A stretch of DNA of 55,844 nucleotides from Chitinophaga sp. CF418 (GCF_900142925.1 NZ_FRCN01000019.1:1-55844); one strand, 5' to 3'; positions 1 to 9,512 are shown, numbered from the stretch's first letter. Made by a program: numbers and translations. The notes: generated from the sequence alone by a model not told the origin.

Positions 1-1
1 A

Positions 2-2098
2 TTCCGGTATATAAATGAAAATGGTTCCAGTTCTGGCTTTGCCTTCTTTATACCTAGGTATGATTACCTATTCAATGTTTTTTACAGGAACGGGGGGGAT
101 AAAGAATATTTTGTGCGAGTATCATCACCCATGAATAGTCTTGACTATGTGTGGGGCACAGCTGTTGGTTATAGCCGGGTAGAAGAAATATTGCCTGGTA
201 ACGGTAAAACCGTACACGAGTTCACCACCTATAAAGACGTTAACTATTTTCCATCACCGCCTCAATATCCTTTCGCAGCGGAACTGTATCCTTCCTGGGA
301 ATTGGGGTTGCCCAAAAAGGCGACGGTATTCGATCAATACAACCAGATAAAGAAAATCAACGAGAACAGGTACGATTTTACCGTAACTGTTTTGTCAGAC
401 ACCGCTTTTAAGTCCATCAAGCTCCTAACGAACGCACAATATTACGGTAATACCTCTGCACTCTATCTCGGCCCGGGCTACGGAAGCGATACCTATTACG
501 GGTTGACGGGTACTGCGCTATTGGATTCCACTGTAGAAAAGATCGTTTCCGGTGCCGATACCGTACTGCAAAGCGCCAGCTTTGTTTACGATAGTCTGAA
601 TAATTTGGCGTCCTTAAAAAAATGGGTGAGCAAGGATCTTCAAAAGTATATTCAAACCAATATTTACTATCCTTATAATTACTCCCTCACAGGTCCTGTA
701 AAAACACTTAGGGATAGCGGAATAATAGTGAAAGTTGCGGAGGAGCAATGGGTGAAAACACCCACTTCGGAAAGTCTGATCAGTGCTACGATTACAGGTT
801 ACGAGGTCATTACTGGCAATAAGATAAAGCCCAAATATATCTATGGCCTGCAATCGGATAAACCTGTTCCATTGAGTACCATTGGCGCTTTCAACCGTTT
901 CGTACTCAATCGCAACAGTTCCCTTATTCCATTGGTGACCACAATTGAACGGTATGATGCCAAACTCGTCTCTCTACAGGTGGCTAATAACCTAACCGGT
1001 AGCCGCCAGTCTGTGATCTGGGATGACGAACATCAGACATCAGTTAGTACCATTACAGATGCAGCCTATACCGAAGTCGCCTATACCAGCTTTGAAGGAC
1101 CCAACAACGGTAATTGGACCGTTCCCTCCGGGCAATACAACTATTCCGACGCTATAACCGGAAACAGGTCCTTCAAGCTAAACGGCACCATTAGCGCTTC
1201 CGTTACGGTGGGCAGGGAATACGTAGTGACCTACTGGACCACAGGTGCCGGTTTAACAATAAACGGTGTTTCTCCCGAAAAACTAGCCGCTAAAAGAGCC
1301 TGGAACCTTTACCGGAATTTGCTCCCCTCCACCACCACCAGTATTTCACTCACAGGTTCAAATGTTGTTATTGATGAACTCAGAGCATATCCTGCTGATG
1401 CGATGATGAGTTCAAATACTGTCGATTTCTTTGGCAATCAGACCAGTGTTAATTCCGAAAATAATAAGGTGGCATATACGGAGTACGATGATCTGGGTAG
1501 GGTCCGGTTACGGGAGGATGTGGAAGGCAATATAATGGAAATGTCCTGCTATGGTCAGGCAGGTGAAAAGGTTAACTGCAACATCATTTATAAGAATAAT
1601 GCCATCAGCCGGAAGTTCGTGCAAACCAATTGTACCGGGGGGAATGTTCCGGATACCCTATTATACACAGTTGCTTCGGGTATCTATACGTCTTCCATTA
1701 GTCAGTATAAGGCAGATAGCCTGGCCATGAACACCGTTATAGCCAACGGACAAAGCTATGCTAATGCGAATGGCGGATGCGGCATTGTGTATGCAAAATT
1801 AAGTTATGAAGATGTGGATATGGACCAAGGCGAGGATGTAGTAGTTAAATTCTACTACGATGCCGCCTGCACAAAACCCAGGTACGTTCAGAATTTACAA
1901 GTGGTGACAGGCGTGAATAATACCTGCGAGATTATTCCAGACGATATACATACCGCCAACGGAACCGAGGTGGTAATTGCGTATTCCGTAACACGCGATT
2001 ATGTGAAGACGGACTGCGATCCACCCGGATTTCCCTGTTGGACATTCGATTGCCATGTCGACTATTTCCTGAAGCCGGGTGATTATGTCATCAAGTAA
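2..2098 (+). CDS. DUF5977/YD-repeat protein, 5' end outside window
   Basis: The frame is open to the left edge (first full codon at base 2), so the N-terminus is missing; an internal GTG at 113 is not a convincing start. About 698 residues are visible. Around nt 1465-1530 there is a YD/RHS-like stretch (YDDLGRVR). Around nt 1594-1785 there is a module with the pattern of DUF5977: an NC pair, a Y-T-V-ASG-Y-S segment, then NGQSYANANGGC. The C-terminus is Cys-rich. The gene stops 42 bases before the RHS toxin gene's preferred start. In Bacteroidota such proteins often precede a DUF6443 RHS protein, so I infer that it is the secreted surface partner of the next gene. Its biochemical role is unknown. 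Confidence 0.8.
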   Translation, partial: FRYINENGSSSGFAFFIPRYDYLFNVFYRNGGDKEYFVRVSSPMNSLDYVWGTAVGYSRVEEILPGNGKTVHEFTTYKDVNYFPSPPQYPFAAELYPSWELGLPKKATVFDQYNQIKKINENRYDFTVTVLSDTAFKSIKLLTNAQYYGNTSALYLGPGYGSDTYYGLTGTALLDSTVEKIVSGADTVLQSASFVYDSLNNLASLKKWVSKDLQKYIQTNIYYPYNYSLTGPVKTLRDSGIIVKVAEEQWVKTPTSESLISATITGYEVITGNKIKPKYIYGLQSDKPVPLSTIGAFNRFVLNRNSSLIPLVTTIERYDAKLVSLQVANNLTGSRQSVIWDDEHQTSVSTITDAAYTEVAYTSFEGPNNGNWTVPSGQYNYSDAITGNRSFKLNGTISASVTVGREYVVTYWTTGAGLTINGVSPEKLAAKRAWNLYRNLLPSTTTSISLTGSNVVIDELRAYPADAMMSSNTVDFFGNQTSVNSENNKVAYTEYDDLGRVRLREDVEGNIMEMSCYGQAGEKVNCNIIYKNNAISRKFVQTNCTGGNVPDTLLYTVASGIYTSSISQYKADSLAMNTVIANGQSYANANGGCGIVYAKLSYEDVDMDQGEDVVVKFYYDAACTKPRYVQNLQVVTGVNNTCEIIPDDIHTANGTEVVIAYSVTRDYVKTDCDPPGFPCWTFDCHVDYFLKPGDYVIK

Positions 2099-2140
2099 TT
2101 AGTGCAGATACCCATTATTCTCCATAATAAAATCATTACC

Positions 2141-5100
2141 GTGAAAACGAATTATAAACTAACAGGAAAGCTATTAGGGCTGCTGTTGTCGTTTCTAATT
2201 CCTGTATGCCTTCAGGCACAACAGGCCAACGACACCCTGAATTTCGATCTAAACTTCTCCCGTTCTTGGCGCCCCATGATCCCATTAAAATCCGGGGCCT
2301 CCATAATCAGTCTTTCCCGCACCTCGGCGGAAGTGGCGCAAAGCACCGTTTTATACGATGCCTTTGGAAGGGTGGTGCAAACTGTACAAAAACGCTGGTC
2401 ACCTTTGGGTAAGGATATTGTGAACTTCAATATCTATGATTCCATGGGAAGGACGAGGAACGATTATCTTCCTTACATAGCTACCACTACTACCGGGGAT
2501 GCTCAAAACAGTCCTTTAACGGACCATGCCAATTTTTACAACATCTACTATAGCGGCGAACTGACGCCCTATACACAAAACGTTTATGAGCGTTCACCTA
2601 TGGGCACAATGCAGAAAATGATGGCACCTGGACGAAGCTGGGGCGGTTCGTCGAGGGGGGTAACCAGCCAATATATGGTGAATGCCGTTTCCGACAGTGT
2701 ACGCATTTGGATAATGAATGGTAACCTGCCTGCCTCCTCCAGCAGATATGCTGCAGGTGAACTATTGGAGGATACCCGCACCGATGAGAACAACCGCAAA
2801 GTGGTAACTTATACTGATAGGGAAGGACATGAGGTGTTAAGGAAAGTACAGGTAGCCGCAACACCGGGCACCGGCCACGTGGGCTGGCAGTGTACTTACC
2901 AGGTGTATGATGATATGGGCAATCTTCGCTTTGTGATCCCTCCACTGGTGGTGGCAAAGATCATGGGCAGCTGGAACTTGAGCCTCGTTTTAAATCTATG
3001 CGCCCAATACCAATACGACCAACGGCAAAGAGTGATAGTAAAAGAAACGCCGGATACAGATTCTACCGAATACGTGTACGACCGCAAAAACCGGCTCGTT
3101 TTCGTCCGGGATGGCAACCTGCGTGCTCAAAACAAATGGCAGGTGTCCTTCTATGACAGGCGAGACCGGAACATCATGACTGCGTTATATAACTCGGCCA
3201 GTACACGGGTTCAGCTGCAGACCAGCATGAATTCCGCTTCCGCGAGTCAGGCGTTATCTTACACTATTCCTGGTATAGAAGATATGGCCACAGCAGTTAA
3301 CGACGCCAATCTGTACCAGGCTGGCAGCAGTATCACGTTTCTCAGTGGCTTTGCCTGTACCAATGGGCAGACAGTGGTTGCTGAAATAGTGCCGGTGTCG
3401 GGACAGGTAGTAAGTATTACTGCCGACAATCCACTGCCTGCAATACCTGCCAGCGCGCTTACCCCGCTTGTCTACAATTTCTACGACGACTATTCCTTTT
3501 CAGGTGCTCAAGCCGCCAATACTGCAGACTTTCAAAAGCCTAAGGCGGGTAGCGACCTATATCCTGAGCGTCCCACGGCAGTGAGCAAACTCACAGAGGG
3601 CCTGGTGACTGGTGGAAAGATCAGAATAATCGGTACAGATCAATGGCTGACATCAACCCTGTATTATGACGATAAAGGCCGGGTCATTCAAAGCATTGCT
3701 GATAACGAAACTGGCGGAACAGACGTTGTAACCAACCTTTACAATTTCGCCGGAAGATTAATCGGCAATTATCTGAGGCATGCTAATAAACGCAGCGGGT
3801 TTACGCCTACTACAACCGTATCCAACGCAATGACCTACAACCATAGGGGGGAGCTTATAAAAGCCACCAAAGAGGTGAATGATAACGGAGTTTCAAAAAC
3901 CATTTCGCAACTTCGTTATAATGAACTGGGTCAGGTTAAAACAAGTGTTCTAGGGGCCGCGATTGACAGTCTTGAATATGACTACAACATCCGCGGCTGG
4001 TTAAAGAACATCAATAAAGGATATGCCGTAAATGGCGCGGCTGATGCTAAGAACCATCATTTCGGTGAACAACTGTTCTACGACAGTACCTATACGCCGC
4101 AATATACAGGCAATCTGGCCGGTAACAGATGGCGAGGGTTCAATGATAACGCCTTCCGTTCCTACGGATTTGGCTATGACCCCGCAGATCGCCTGCTTAA
4201 GGCCGACTTTACACAATTCACCTCCGGTAGCTGGAATACCAGTGCAGGTATTGATTTCAGTATGAAGGTAGGGGATGGTATCAATGCCGATTCAGCCTAC
4301 GATGCCAATGGCAATATTCTTTCCATGAACCAGAAAGGATACCAGCCCGGTGGCAGCATTACGGTAGACAACCTTCGGTACACCTACGAAGCCAATAGCA
4401 ATCGCTTGAAAGGGGTAAGAGATCTCGCCAATAATTCCGCTTCTACCCTGGGTGATTTTAAAGAGGTGAATGGAACCGGAGATAACGATTACAGTTACGA
4501 TGCTTCCGGCAACTTTACCAGCGACAATAATAAGCGGATCACCAGCATATCCTACAACTATCTCAATCTACCCGAAACCATTAAAGTGTTTGGTAAAGGA
4601 ACGGTGTCATATTTGTACGATGCTAATGGACAGCGGATCAGGAAAACTGTTATAGATAGCACATCCGATCCCGTTAGAACCATTATCACCGATTACATCG
4701 GCGGCTTTGTCTACCAGAACGATTCCCTTTCCTATTTCAATCATGAAGAAGGACGAGTGAGGATGGTGTATAATACCAATCAAGCTCCTCAGAGTACCTA
4801 CGACTATTTTGTAAAAGACCACCTGGGTAATACCCGCAGTGTATTAACTGAACAAACCAATTTTACCATGTATGCGGCCACTATGGAGCCGGAGAACGCC
4901 CTCGTAGAAACTGCTACATTTAGTAATGTGGATGAAACCCGTGCTGCCAAGCCTGTAGGTTATCCAGAAGCTGATACTTCACAAGGCTCATTTGTTGCTA
5001 AACTAAATGCAAAATCCGATGGCAAAAAGATAGGTCCCTCCATTGTATTGCGTGTAATGGCCGGCGATACTATTAAGATCAGTGCCATGGCATTCTTCAA

Positions 5101-6748
5101 GTCTGACGGACCAGTGAATGACGATAAGGCAGTACCTGCGGAAGACATGATAGTATCTCTTGCCCAGGTATTTGGCGATGCTAATGCCATAGATGCTCTG
5201 CATGGCAACGGACAAGCAATTCAGCAACAAAGTTTTACCAGTAATTTTTATAACAATAACTATCAGCAATTAAAGCAAAAAGACCTTGGTCGAGGGGGAA
5301 TCAATAAGCGTAAGTCCTATATCAACTTCGCTCTCTTCGATGATCAGTTCCAGCTGGTGGATGGAAACAGTGGTGTTAGGCAGGTGAAAAATACCCCTGA
5401 CGAGCTACAGCATTTATTGGTTGATGGGATGGTGATGGAAAAGAGTGGTTTCCTCTATGTATTTCCCACCAATGAAACAGCGCAGGACGTCTATTTTGAC
5501 GATATCGTAGTTACGGATATTACCGGACCCGTATTGGAAGAAACCCATTATTATCCTTATGGGCTTGTGATGGATGGTATCAGTAGCCGTACACCCCTGA
5601 GCCTTGAAAATAGGCAACTATTCCAGGGCAAAGAACTACAGAGGGGTGAATTCGCCGATGGAACTGGCTTAGAATGGTACAATTTCGAGGCACGCTACTA
5701 TGATCCACAGTTAGGTCGGTGGTTCTCTACCGACCCTGCGGGGCAAGATTATAGTCCTTATATGGCTATGGGCAACAGGCCTATGATCGTTGTTGATCCT
5801 GATGGCAGATTCTGGCATATAATAATAGGCGGATTTATCGGTGGCGCTTTAAATGCCTATAGTATGGCATCGAAAGGCTATGCTTCCCGGCTAGATATTG
5901 TGAAATCATTTGGAATAGGATTCGTGGCGGGAGCTGCCGCAGCAGCAACAGGCGGCGCTGCTTTGGGCATTATAACCGGAGTAGGAGCAGGTGCGGGGAT
6001 AACTGGTACCGGTATTGCTGTTGGTGCTGGTGGTTTTTGGGGAGGCTTAGGTGCTGGCGCCGTCGGTGGAGGGGTAGGTGGTATGATTCAGGGAACAGGG
6101 AATGCTGTAGCATTTGGAGATATGAGTATTGGCCAATCTCTTGGAGAAGGTGCCAAAGAAGGGCTGTTCGGAGCGATTGGGGGAGCAGTACTGGGAGGCG
6201 TGAGCAATGGCATTCTCGCTAAAATTGAGGGCAGGAATTTCTGGACGGGAAATTTGAAGTTGCAAAATATTGATCCAATTCCTACTATAAATGCTCCGGG
6301 TGTAACGCTTAGTGATGATGCCACTAAGATAGGAGAAGTAACAGAATGGAGTTTTCGAATGGATGCTGATGGTAACTATCCAAGTTCCACTATTACCGAA
6401 TATCCAAGTTCTACCATCACCGAGTATCCTTCCTCTTACGTGGGAAGTAGCAACAATCCTAATTATCGGGATTACAGGCTGTCGTTCAAGACTTATACAG
6501 GAACCAATCCAGCGTCATCCGTAAATGCTCATCATAATTTACCCCAGGCATTCGAGGCACAGTTTAACGCAGCAGGATTAAACATCAACCATCCGCTGCA
6601 TATGTCCTGGTGGCAAAGTCCTGCTCATCAGCAAAATGCCAGATTATTTAATGAGTATTGGAGAATATTTTTCCGAAACAATTCAAATCCTACGAGGCAG
6701 GAGATATTGACGGAAATGAATAGGATAAAAGCTATTTTTGGATTATAA
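2141..6748 (+). CDS. RHS-repeat polymorphic toxin with HNH/AHH-like C-terminal tip
   Basis: I prefer GTG 2141 over GTG 2102, because it gives a signal peptide: KTNYKLTGK, then a Leu-rich core ending LQAQQ. The product is 1535 aa. After the signal comes a DUF6443-like N-domain (nt about 2260-2950), then many YD repeats (YDAFGR, YDANGN, YDASGN). The RHS core near nt 5690-5810 has ARYYDPQLGRW and ends DPDG (residue 1219). A Gly/Ala-rich hydrophobic segment (nt 5818-6230) may be a translocation or pre-toxin region. A short YPSSTITE tandem repeat leads into a tip with NAHHNLPQ (H1464, H1465), a later HPLHMSWW and HQQNARLFNEYW. The H-H and downstream H residues suggest an HNH/ENDO VII-type nuclease of the AHH or related DUF2380-like group. 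Predicted role: contact-dependent toxin, neutralised by the next gene. Confidence 0.85.
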   Translation: MKTNYKLTGKLLGLLLSFLIPVCLQAQQANDTLNFDLNFSRSWRPMIPLKSGASIISLSRTSAEVAQSTVLYDAFGRVVQTVQKRWSPLGKDIVNFNIYDSMGRTRNDYLPYIATTTTGDAQNSPLTDHANFYNIYYSGELTPYTQNVYERSPMGTMQKMMAPGRSWGGSSRGVTSQYMVNAVSDSVRIWIMNGNLPASSSRYAAGELLEDTRTDENNRKVVTYTDREGHEVLRKVQVAATPGTGHVGWQCTYQVYDDMGNLRFVIPPLVVAKIMGSWNLSLVLNLCAQYQYDQRQRVIVKETPDTDSTEYVYDRKNRLVFVRDGNLRAQNKWQVSFYDRRDRNIMTALYNSASTRVQLQTSMNSASASQALSYTIPGIEDMATAVNDANLYQAGSSITFLSGFACTNGQTVVAEIVPVSGQVVSITADNPLPAIPASALTPLVYNFYDDYSFSGAQAANTADFQKPKAGSDLYPERPTAVSKLTEGLVTGGKIRIIGTDQWLTSTLYYDDKGRVIQSIADNETGGTDVVTNLYNFAGRLIGNYLRHANKRSGFTPTTTVSNAMTYNHRGELIKATKEVNDNGVSKTISQLRYNELGQVKTSVLGAAIDSLEYDYNIRGWLKNINKGYAVNGAADAKNHHFGEQLFYDSTYTPQYTGNLAGNRWRGFNDNAFRSYGFGYDPADRLLKADFTQFTSGSWNTSAGIDFSMKVGDGINADSAYDANGNILSMNQKGYQPGGSITVDNLRYTYEANSNRLKGVRDLANNSASTLGDFKEVNGTGDNDYSYDASGNFTSDNNKRITSISYNYLNLPETIKVFGKGTVSYLYDANGQRIRKTVIDSTSDPVRTIITDYIGGFVYQNDSLSYFNHEEGRVRMVYNTNQAPQSTYDYFVKDHLGNTRSVLTEQTNFTMYAATMEPENALVETATFSNVDETRAAKPVGYPEADTSQGSFVAKLNAKSDGKKIGPSIVLRVMAGDTIKISAMAFFKSDGPVNDDKAVPAEDMIVSLAQVFGDANAIDALHGNGQAIQQQSFTSNFYNNNYQQLKQKDLGRGGINKRKSYINFALFDDQFQLVDGNSGVRQVKNTPDELQHLLVDGMVMEKSGFLYVFPTNETAQDVYFDDIVVTDITGPVLEETHYYPYGLVMDGISSRTPLSLENRQLFQGKELQRGEFADGTGLEWYNFEARYYDPQLGRWFSTDPAGQDYSPYMAMGNRPMIVVDPDGRFWHIIIGGFIGGALNAYSMASKGYASRLDIVKSFGIGFVAGAAAAATGGAALGIITGVGAGAGITGTGIAVGAGGFWGGLGAGAVGGGVGGMIQGTGNAVAFGDMSIGQSLGEGAKEGLFGAIGGAVLGGVSNGILAKIEGRNFWTGNLKLQNIDPIPTINAPGVTLSDDATKIGEVTEWSFRMDADGNYPSSTITEYPSSTITEYPSSYVGSSNNPNYRDYRLSFKTYTGTNPASSVNAHHNLPQAFEAQFNAAGLNINHPLHMSWWQSPAHQQNARLFNEYWRIFFRNNSNPTRQEILTEMNRIKAIFGL
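6377..6436 (+). repeat. 24-bp tandem repeat (YPSSTITE) in RHS linker
   Basis: Two adjacent 24-base units (6377-6400 and 6401-6424) encode YPSSTITE twice, followed by a half unit encoding YPSS. The third-codon positions have diverged, so the duplication is not brand new. It lies between the Gly-rich segment and the nuclease tip, where tip exchange happens in RHS proteins. Confidence 0.85.
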
Positions 6749-6758
6749 ACTCGGTTAT

Positions 6759-7388
6759 ATGAATTTTTTTCTTCTCGATAATAAATTTTTGAATGGAGCT
6801 CTTATCGTCAATCCAGATGCTCCGATCGATGGGTATAAGTTTTTAAGAGGAGAATTGGACTTGGATGCGCCTATTCATTTTTCTAAAAATATGGGAAAGA
6901 AAAAATATGATGCGATTCATGGGGGCGATGTGGGTGTCCAATTATTTCACAACAGACTATTTGAGGCATTCAAATCGGAAAATGTTACAGGTTATCATGC
7001 TATTCCGGCATTAATTAACTTGAAGGAGGGGGTACTGGAAGATTATTCATGTTTAGTAATAGCTGGTAGAGCGTCTGGCATAGATGATTATAAGGGAGAA
7101 ATAGTCCGTAAAGGGCCTTTTGTTGCAGGTGGACAACCAGACTATTTTAAAAAAGGAATATACTTTGATGAAACCACTTGGGACGGATCCGATATTTTTT
7201 TGTTAGACGGCAAACTATTTATTGCCGTAACGCCGAAAGTTAAAGGTATTATTGAAAAGCTGCGAATGACGAACATCGATTTAAAAGGTATTGAAGAAGA
7301 GGAAATACCTGTTACAACGTTAGGTCTTCGTAGACCAGAACTGCTTGAATATTATCGCAAACAAATTGATAAGATGGAGGGAAGATAG
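6759..7388 (+). CDS. putative immunity protein for the RHS tip (Imm11/DUF1629-like)
   Basis: The gene follows the toxin directly. The first ATG (6759) lies 10 bases after the toxin stop; a TTG at 6738 would overlap the toxin and is less likely. It encodes 209 aa with no signal peptide or membrane segment, as expected of a cytosolic immunity protein. The middle (GVQLFHNRLFEAFKSENVTG, then YHAIPALI) resembles the Imm11/DUF1629 layout, in which a sequestered ligand-like segment precedes an Y-x-x-IP stretch; this is from memory of the family and not proven. Position alone makes immunity the best guess. The base composition is more AT-rich than the toxin body, which fits a tip/immunity cassette acquired as a unit. 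Confidence 0.6.
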   Translation: MNFFLLDNKFLNGALIVNPDAPIDGYKFLRGELDLDAPIHFSKNMGKKKYDAIHGGDVGVQLFHNRLFEAFKSENVTGYHAIPALINLKEGVLEDYSCLVIAGRASGIDDYKGEIVRKGPFVAGGQPDYFKKGIYFDETTWDGSDIFLLDGKLFIAVTPKVKGIIEKLRMTNIDLKGIEEEEIPVTTLGLRRPELLEYYRKQIDKMEGR

Positions 7389-7434
7389 CCCTTCAATCGT
7401 TTGAATTAGCTAACGATACTAGAAAAAAATAGCC

Positions 7435-7461
7435 AGGGTGTTCTTTAAGGAGCGCCCTTTT
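7435..7461 (+). terminator. intrinsic terminator after RHS/immunity pair
   Basis: A 9-bp stem (7435-7443 with 7450-7458, two G-U pairs) with a 6-base loop is followed by a T run. It sits 47 bases after the immunity stop and closes the toxin/immunity transcript. Confidence 0.7.
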
Positions 7462-7567
7462 CTACGTTTCCTGCTCAAATGTTTATGATGTTGGTGATAA
7501 AAGTAAAAAAAGGAGAATACGGGAGGGCTTTACGAAATAACAAATGCTTTTCTAAAGGGGAAGCCCT

Positions 7568-7625
7568 GCCACCAAGCCACTGGTTATCCGGAAGCTTACA
7601 CTTCGCAAGGCTCGTTTGTCGCGAA
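7568..7625 (+). pseudogene. scrap of a second RHS gene
   Basis: The segment reads GYPEAYTSQGSFVAN in one frame and closely matches GYPEADTSQGSFVAK in the RHS gene (nt about 4964-5005). At the DNA level most of about 42 bases agree, and differences are mainly at third codon positions. A one-base loss just before it (ACCAAGCCACTGGTT against AAGCCTGTAGGTT) breaks the frame. This is debris of an older or displaced RHS copy downstream of the intact locus. The 405-base gap 7389-7794 otherwise holds only the terminator and AT-rich sequence before the Shedu gene. Confidence 0.75.
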
Positions 7626-7794
7626 TCGAAAGCGGCTTACTGTTGGAAAACGTTACAGTAGGTGTGCGATTTTGTCGAGAATTGATCGTTCTATGTATTC
7701 ATCTATATCCAGGATCTCCTTCAGAGTAACACTACTTCGGAAAATTTAATTTTTAAATCATTTTTTTATATTTATAAAAAAATATATAGCCTCA

Positions 7795-8583
7795 ATGATA
7801 TATAATTGGAGTAAGTTAACTCAAACTGAAATTTACCGAGATATATTATCGCAATGGGAGTCTCTTGTGAATAACAAGGCTTTAAAGGAAAAGGATTACC
7901 AAGAATTTTTGCGAACACATCCTGCAATCTTTTTAACGATTATTGAATCTTATCTTGTTATTTCTAAGCTTAAGTTGGGTAGTGACTATGAGACCGACTT
8001 TGTTGTTGTCAGAGAAGGTTATAGCGACGGAACAATTTATGAGCTAATAGAAATTGAAAGCCCGCATACTAAATTATTTGATAGTTCAGGCAAACTATCT
8101 TCAAAATTTAATTCGGCTCTACAACAGATTAGAGACTGGAAAAGATGGTTAATAGATAACAAGAGCCAGTTTAAAAAAATACTACCCACAATAAATACAA
8201 AAGTCTTACAAAATAGTAGGCTTCAATTTAAAATTATTATCGGAAGAAGAACTGATGACCTATTGGAATTGGAAAAAAGAAGACAGATAGCCGAAACTGA
8301 AAAAATAGAAATTATATCTTTCGACAGATTGACAGATATTGCAAAAAGAAGAAGAAACTTTCAGAACGAATCGACTATTTCATCGGCTCAAATGCATTTT
8401 AATGTTACATATGAACAAGAGAATGAACTTGCTAATCCATTTTTTGAATGTATAACGGATTCGGAGTGGAGAAAAATGTGCTATAAAGGAGGAGCGCATT
8501 TTCATACAAATCAGCTGGAAAATATTCTGAGAACAAGAACTTATAATGAGCATTTTGATAAATTCAGGAATTTAATATTTTAA
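7795..8583 (+). CDS. sduA: Shedu-type nuclease (DUF4263, SduA-like)
   Basis: This 262-aa protein has the DUF4263 layout. The N-part resembles the usual lead-in (KDYQEFLRTHPAIF, residues 34-46). Then come the nuclease-fold residues D68 (DYETDFVVV), E86 and E88 (YELIEIESP), and Q111 with the helix QQIRDWKRWL. Shedu is a known single-gene anti-phage system built on a PD-(D/E)xK-like nuclease. Where an E-x-K is often seen this copy has E-I-E, a variant I believe occurs in this family; activity is not proven. The start is the first ATG after a very AT-rich stretch. It stands alone on the plus strand between the RHS debris and an IS scrap, and its low GC suggests recent transfer. Confidence 0.75.
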   Translation: MIYNWSKLTQTEIYRDILSQWESLVNNKALKEKDYQEFLRTHPAIFLTIIESYLVISKLKLGSDYETDFVVVREGYSDGTIYELIEIESPHTKLFDSSGKLSSKFNSALQQIRDWKRWLIDNKSQFKKILPTINTKVLQNSRLQFKIIIGRRTDDLLELEKRRQIAETEKIEIISFDRLTDIAKRRRNFQNESTISSAQMHFNVTYEQENELANPFFECITDSEWRKMCYKGGAHFHTNQLENILRTRTYNEHFDKFRNLIF

Positions 8584-8714
8584 AGTTACTTGATTTGATC
8601 AGATTCGAATAAATAATAATTTCTTTAGTTTTTTATAATCTGGTGGCTGTTTCGCAAGGATATCACACATAATATTTGAGATTGATCTCAATGTCAATTT
8701 GAGAACAGATCTTA

Positions 8715-8918
8715 TCAATAAGATGATTTCCTGGGTTGTTGCCCTATCCTTTCATTATAGTAGAGAAGCTTTTGAGTGTTCATGAACAGTTGTCCTAACA
8801 TTACCATAGCCATGCGCTTGTGCCAGCTTTGAGCGCTTCGGGTCTGATACTCATTTAGTCCAAATTCCTTTTTACCTTCTCTAAAGGATTTTTCTATAAA
8901 GAACCGCTTGCACTGCAT
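8715..8918 (-). pseudogene. IS701-type transposase C-terminal remnant
   Basis: Only the last 67 residues remain. They carry the C-terminal signature of IS701/IS4-like DDE transposases: FIEKSFREGKKEFGLNEYQ (conserved E of the DDE triad region) and W-H-K-R-MAMVMLGQLF. The sequence before residue 1 (above 8918) has no further transposase homology and runs straight into the next plus-strand ORF, so the rest has been deleted. Confidence 0.75.
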
Positions 8919-8924
8919 ATAAGA

Positions 8925-9341
8925 ATGATCGGAACCGAACCTCTATTCTCCTGGGATGATGATTTTAGATACGTAAAATATTATTCCAGCAAGGATTCCA
9001 GTATTAAAATAGAAGTTTGTGTGCGCTACGCTCAGCTTAATCAATTACAGGCGTACCAGGATCAGGAAGCTGCCCCTTTATTAAGTAGAATTGATGCTAT
9101 AAATGAGCGGATCATTTCTAATGAATTTAAAGTAATCAGAGGCAAAAAGGTAATACTGGTTACATGCGACTATGAACAGCCAAAAAGAAAATTAAATAAA
9201 GGTCAGGCGATGCGTATCGTCTTCAATACGTCTGCTGGACTTACAAGTGTAATTGTGTCTCATAATTACAAAAATGAGTCGGATAAAGAAAATGGGAAAA
9301 AACTATTCAGTACTATTGTTGACAAGTTGGAAATGCATTGA
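8925..9341 (+). CDS. hypothetical protein, probably 5'-truncated
   Basis: This 138-aa ORF begins 7 bases from the IS701 remnant and has no signal peptide. It shows alternating beta-strand-like stretches (KVIRGKKVILVTCDYEQP, AMRIVFNTSAGLTSVIVSH) ending in a helix (GKKLFSTIVDKLEMH). The ending is reminiscent of DcrB/PsbP-like small domains, but I cannot assign it. Because its start abuts the broken IS, the original N-terminus was probably lost and this may be a remnant of a longer cargo or immunity protein. Confidence 0.45.
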   Translation: MIGTEPLFSWDDDFRYVKYYSSKDSSIKIEVCVRYAQLNQLQAYQDQEAAPLLSRIDAINERIISNEFKVIRGKKVILVTCDYEQPKRKLNKGQAMRIVFNTSAGLTSVIVSHNYKNESDKENGKKLFSTIVDKLEMH

Positions 9342-9407
9342 ATACTCCAAGAGTTCAACTTGATCCCACATTACCTGAAGCAGGTTTAGAAAGATAGATA
9401 TAAAACA

Positions 9408-9502
9408 AAAGGGGCTGTATCAAAACTATGATGCAGCCTTTTTTTTCGGGTACCTGATGGAGACAGGTAGTCATTTAAGCGGCTTTCTGATACATCCCCT
9501 TT
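9408..9502. mobile_element. 95-bp MITE-like element or solo IS ends
   Basis: A 15-base terminal inverted repeat is present: AAAGGGGCTGTATCA at 9408-9422 and TGATACATCCCCTTT at 9488-9502, with one mismatch. The inside has no ORF. The left part also forms a hairpin (9413-9422 with 9429-9438) followed by eight T residues, so it could act as a terminator for the ORF ending at 9341. The TIR resembles ends of IS1182-like elements as I recall them, hence an internally deleted IS or MITE. Confidence 0.6.
9413..9446 (+). terminator. intrinsic terminator inside the MITE-like element
   Basis: A 10-position stem with one G-U pair (9413-9422/9429-9438) and a 6-base loop is followed by TTTTTTTT. Confidence 0.65.
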
Positions 9503-9512
9503 GCACATTTAA

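Noticed and set aside
6738..6758. TTG start for the immunity gene overlapping the toxin
   Set aside because: ATG 6759 is a better start; the extra seven residues show no conservation-like pattern.
7479..7661. 60-aa ORF over the RHS scrap
   Set aside because: Reads the RHS homology in the wrong frame.
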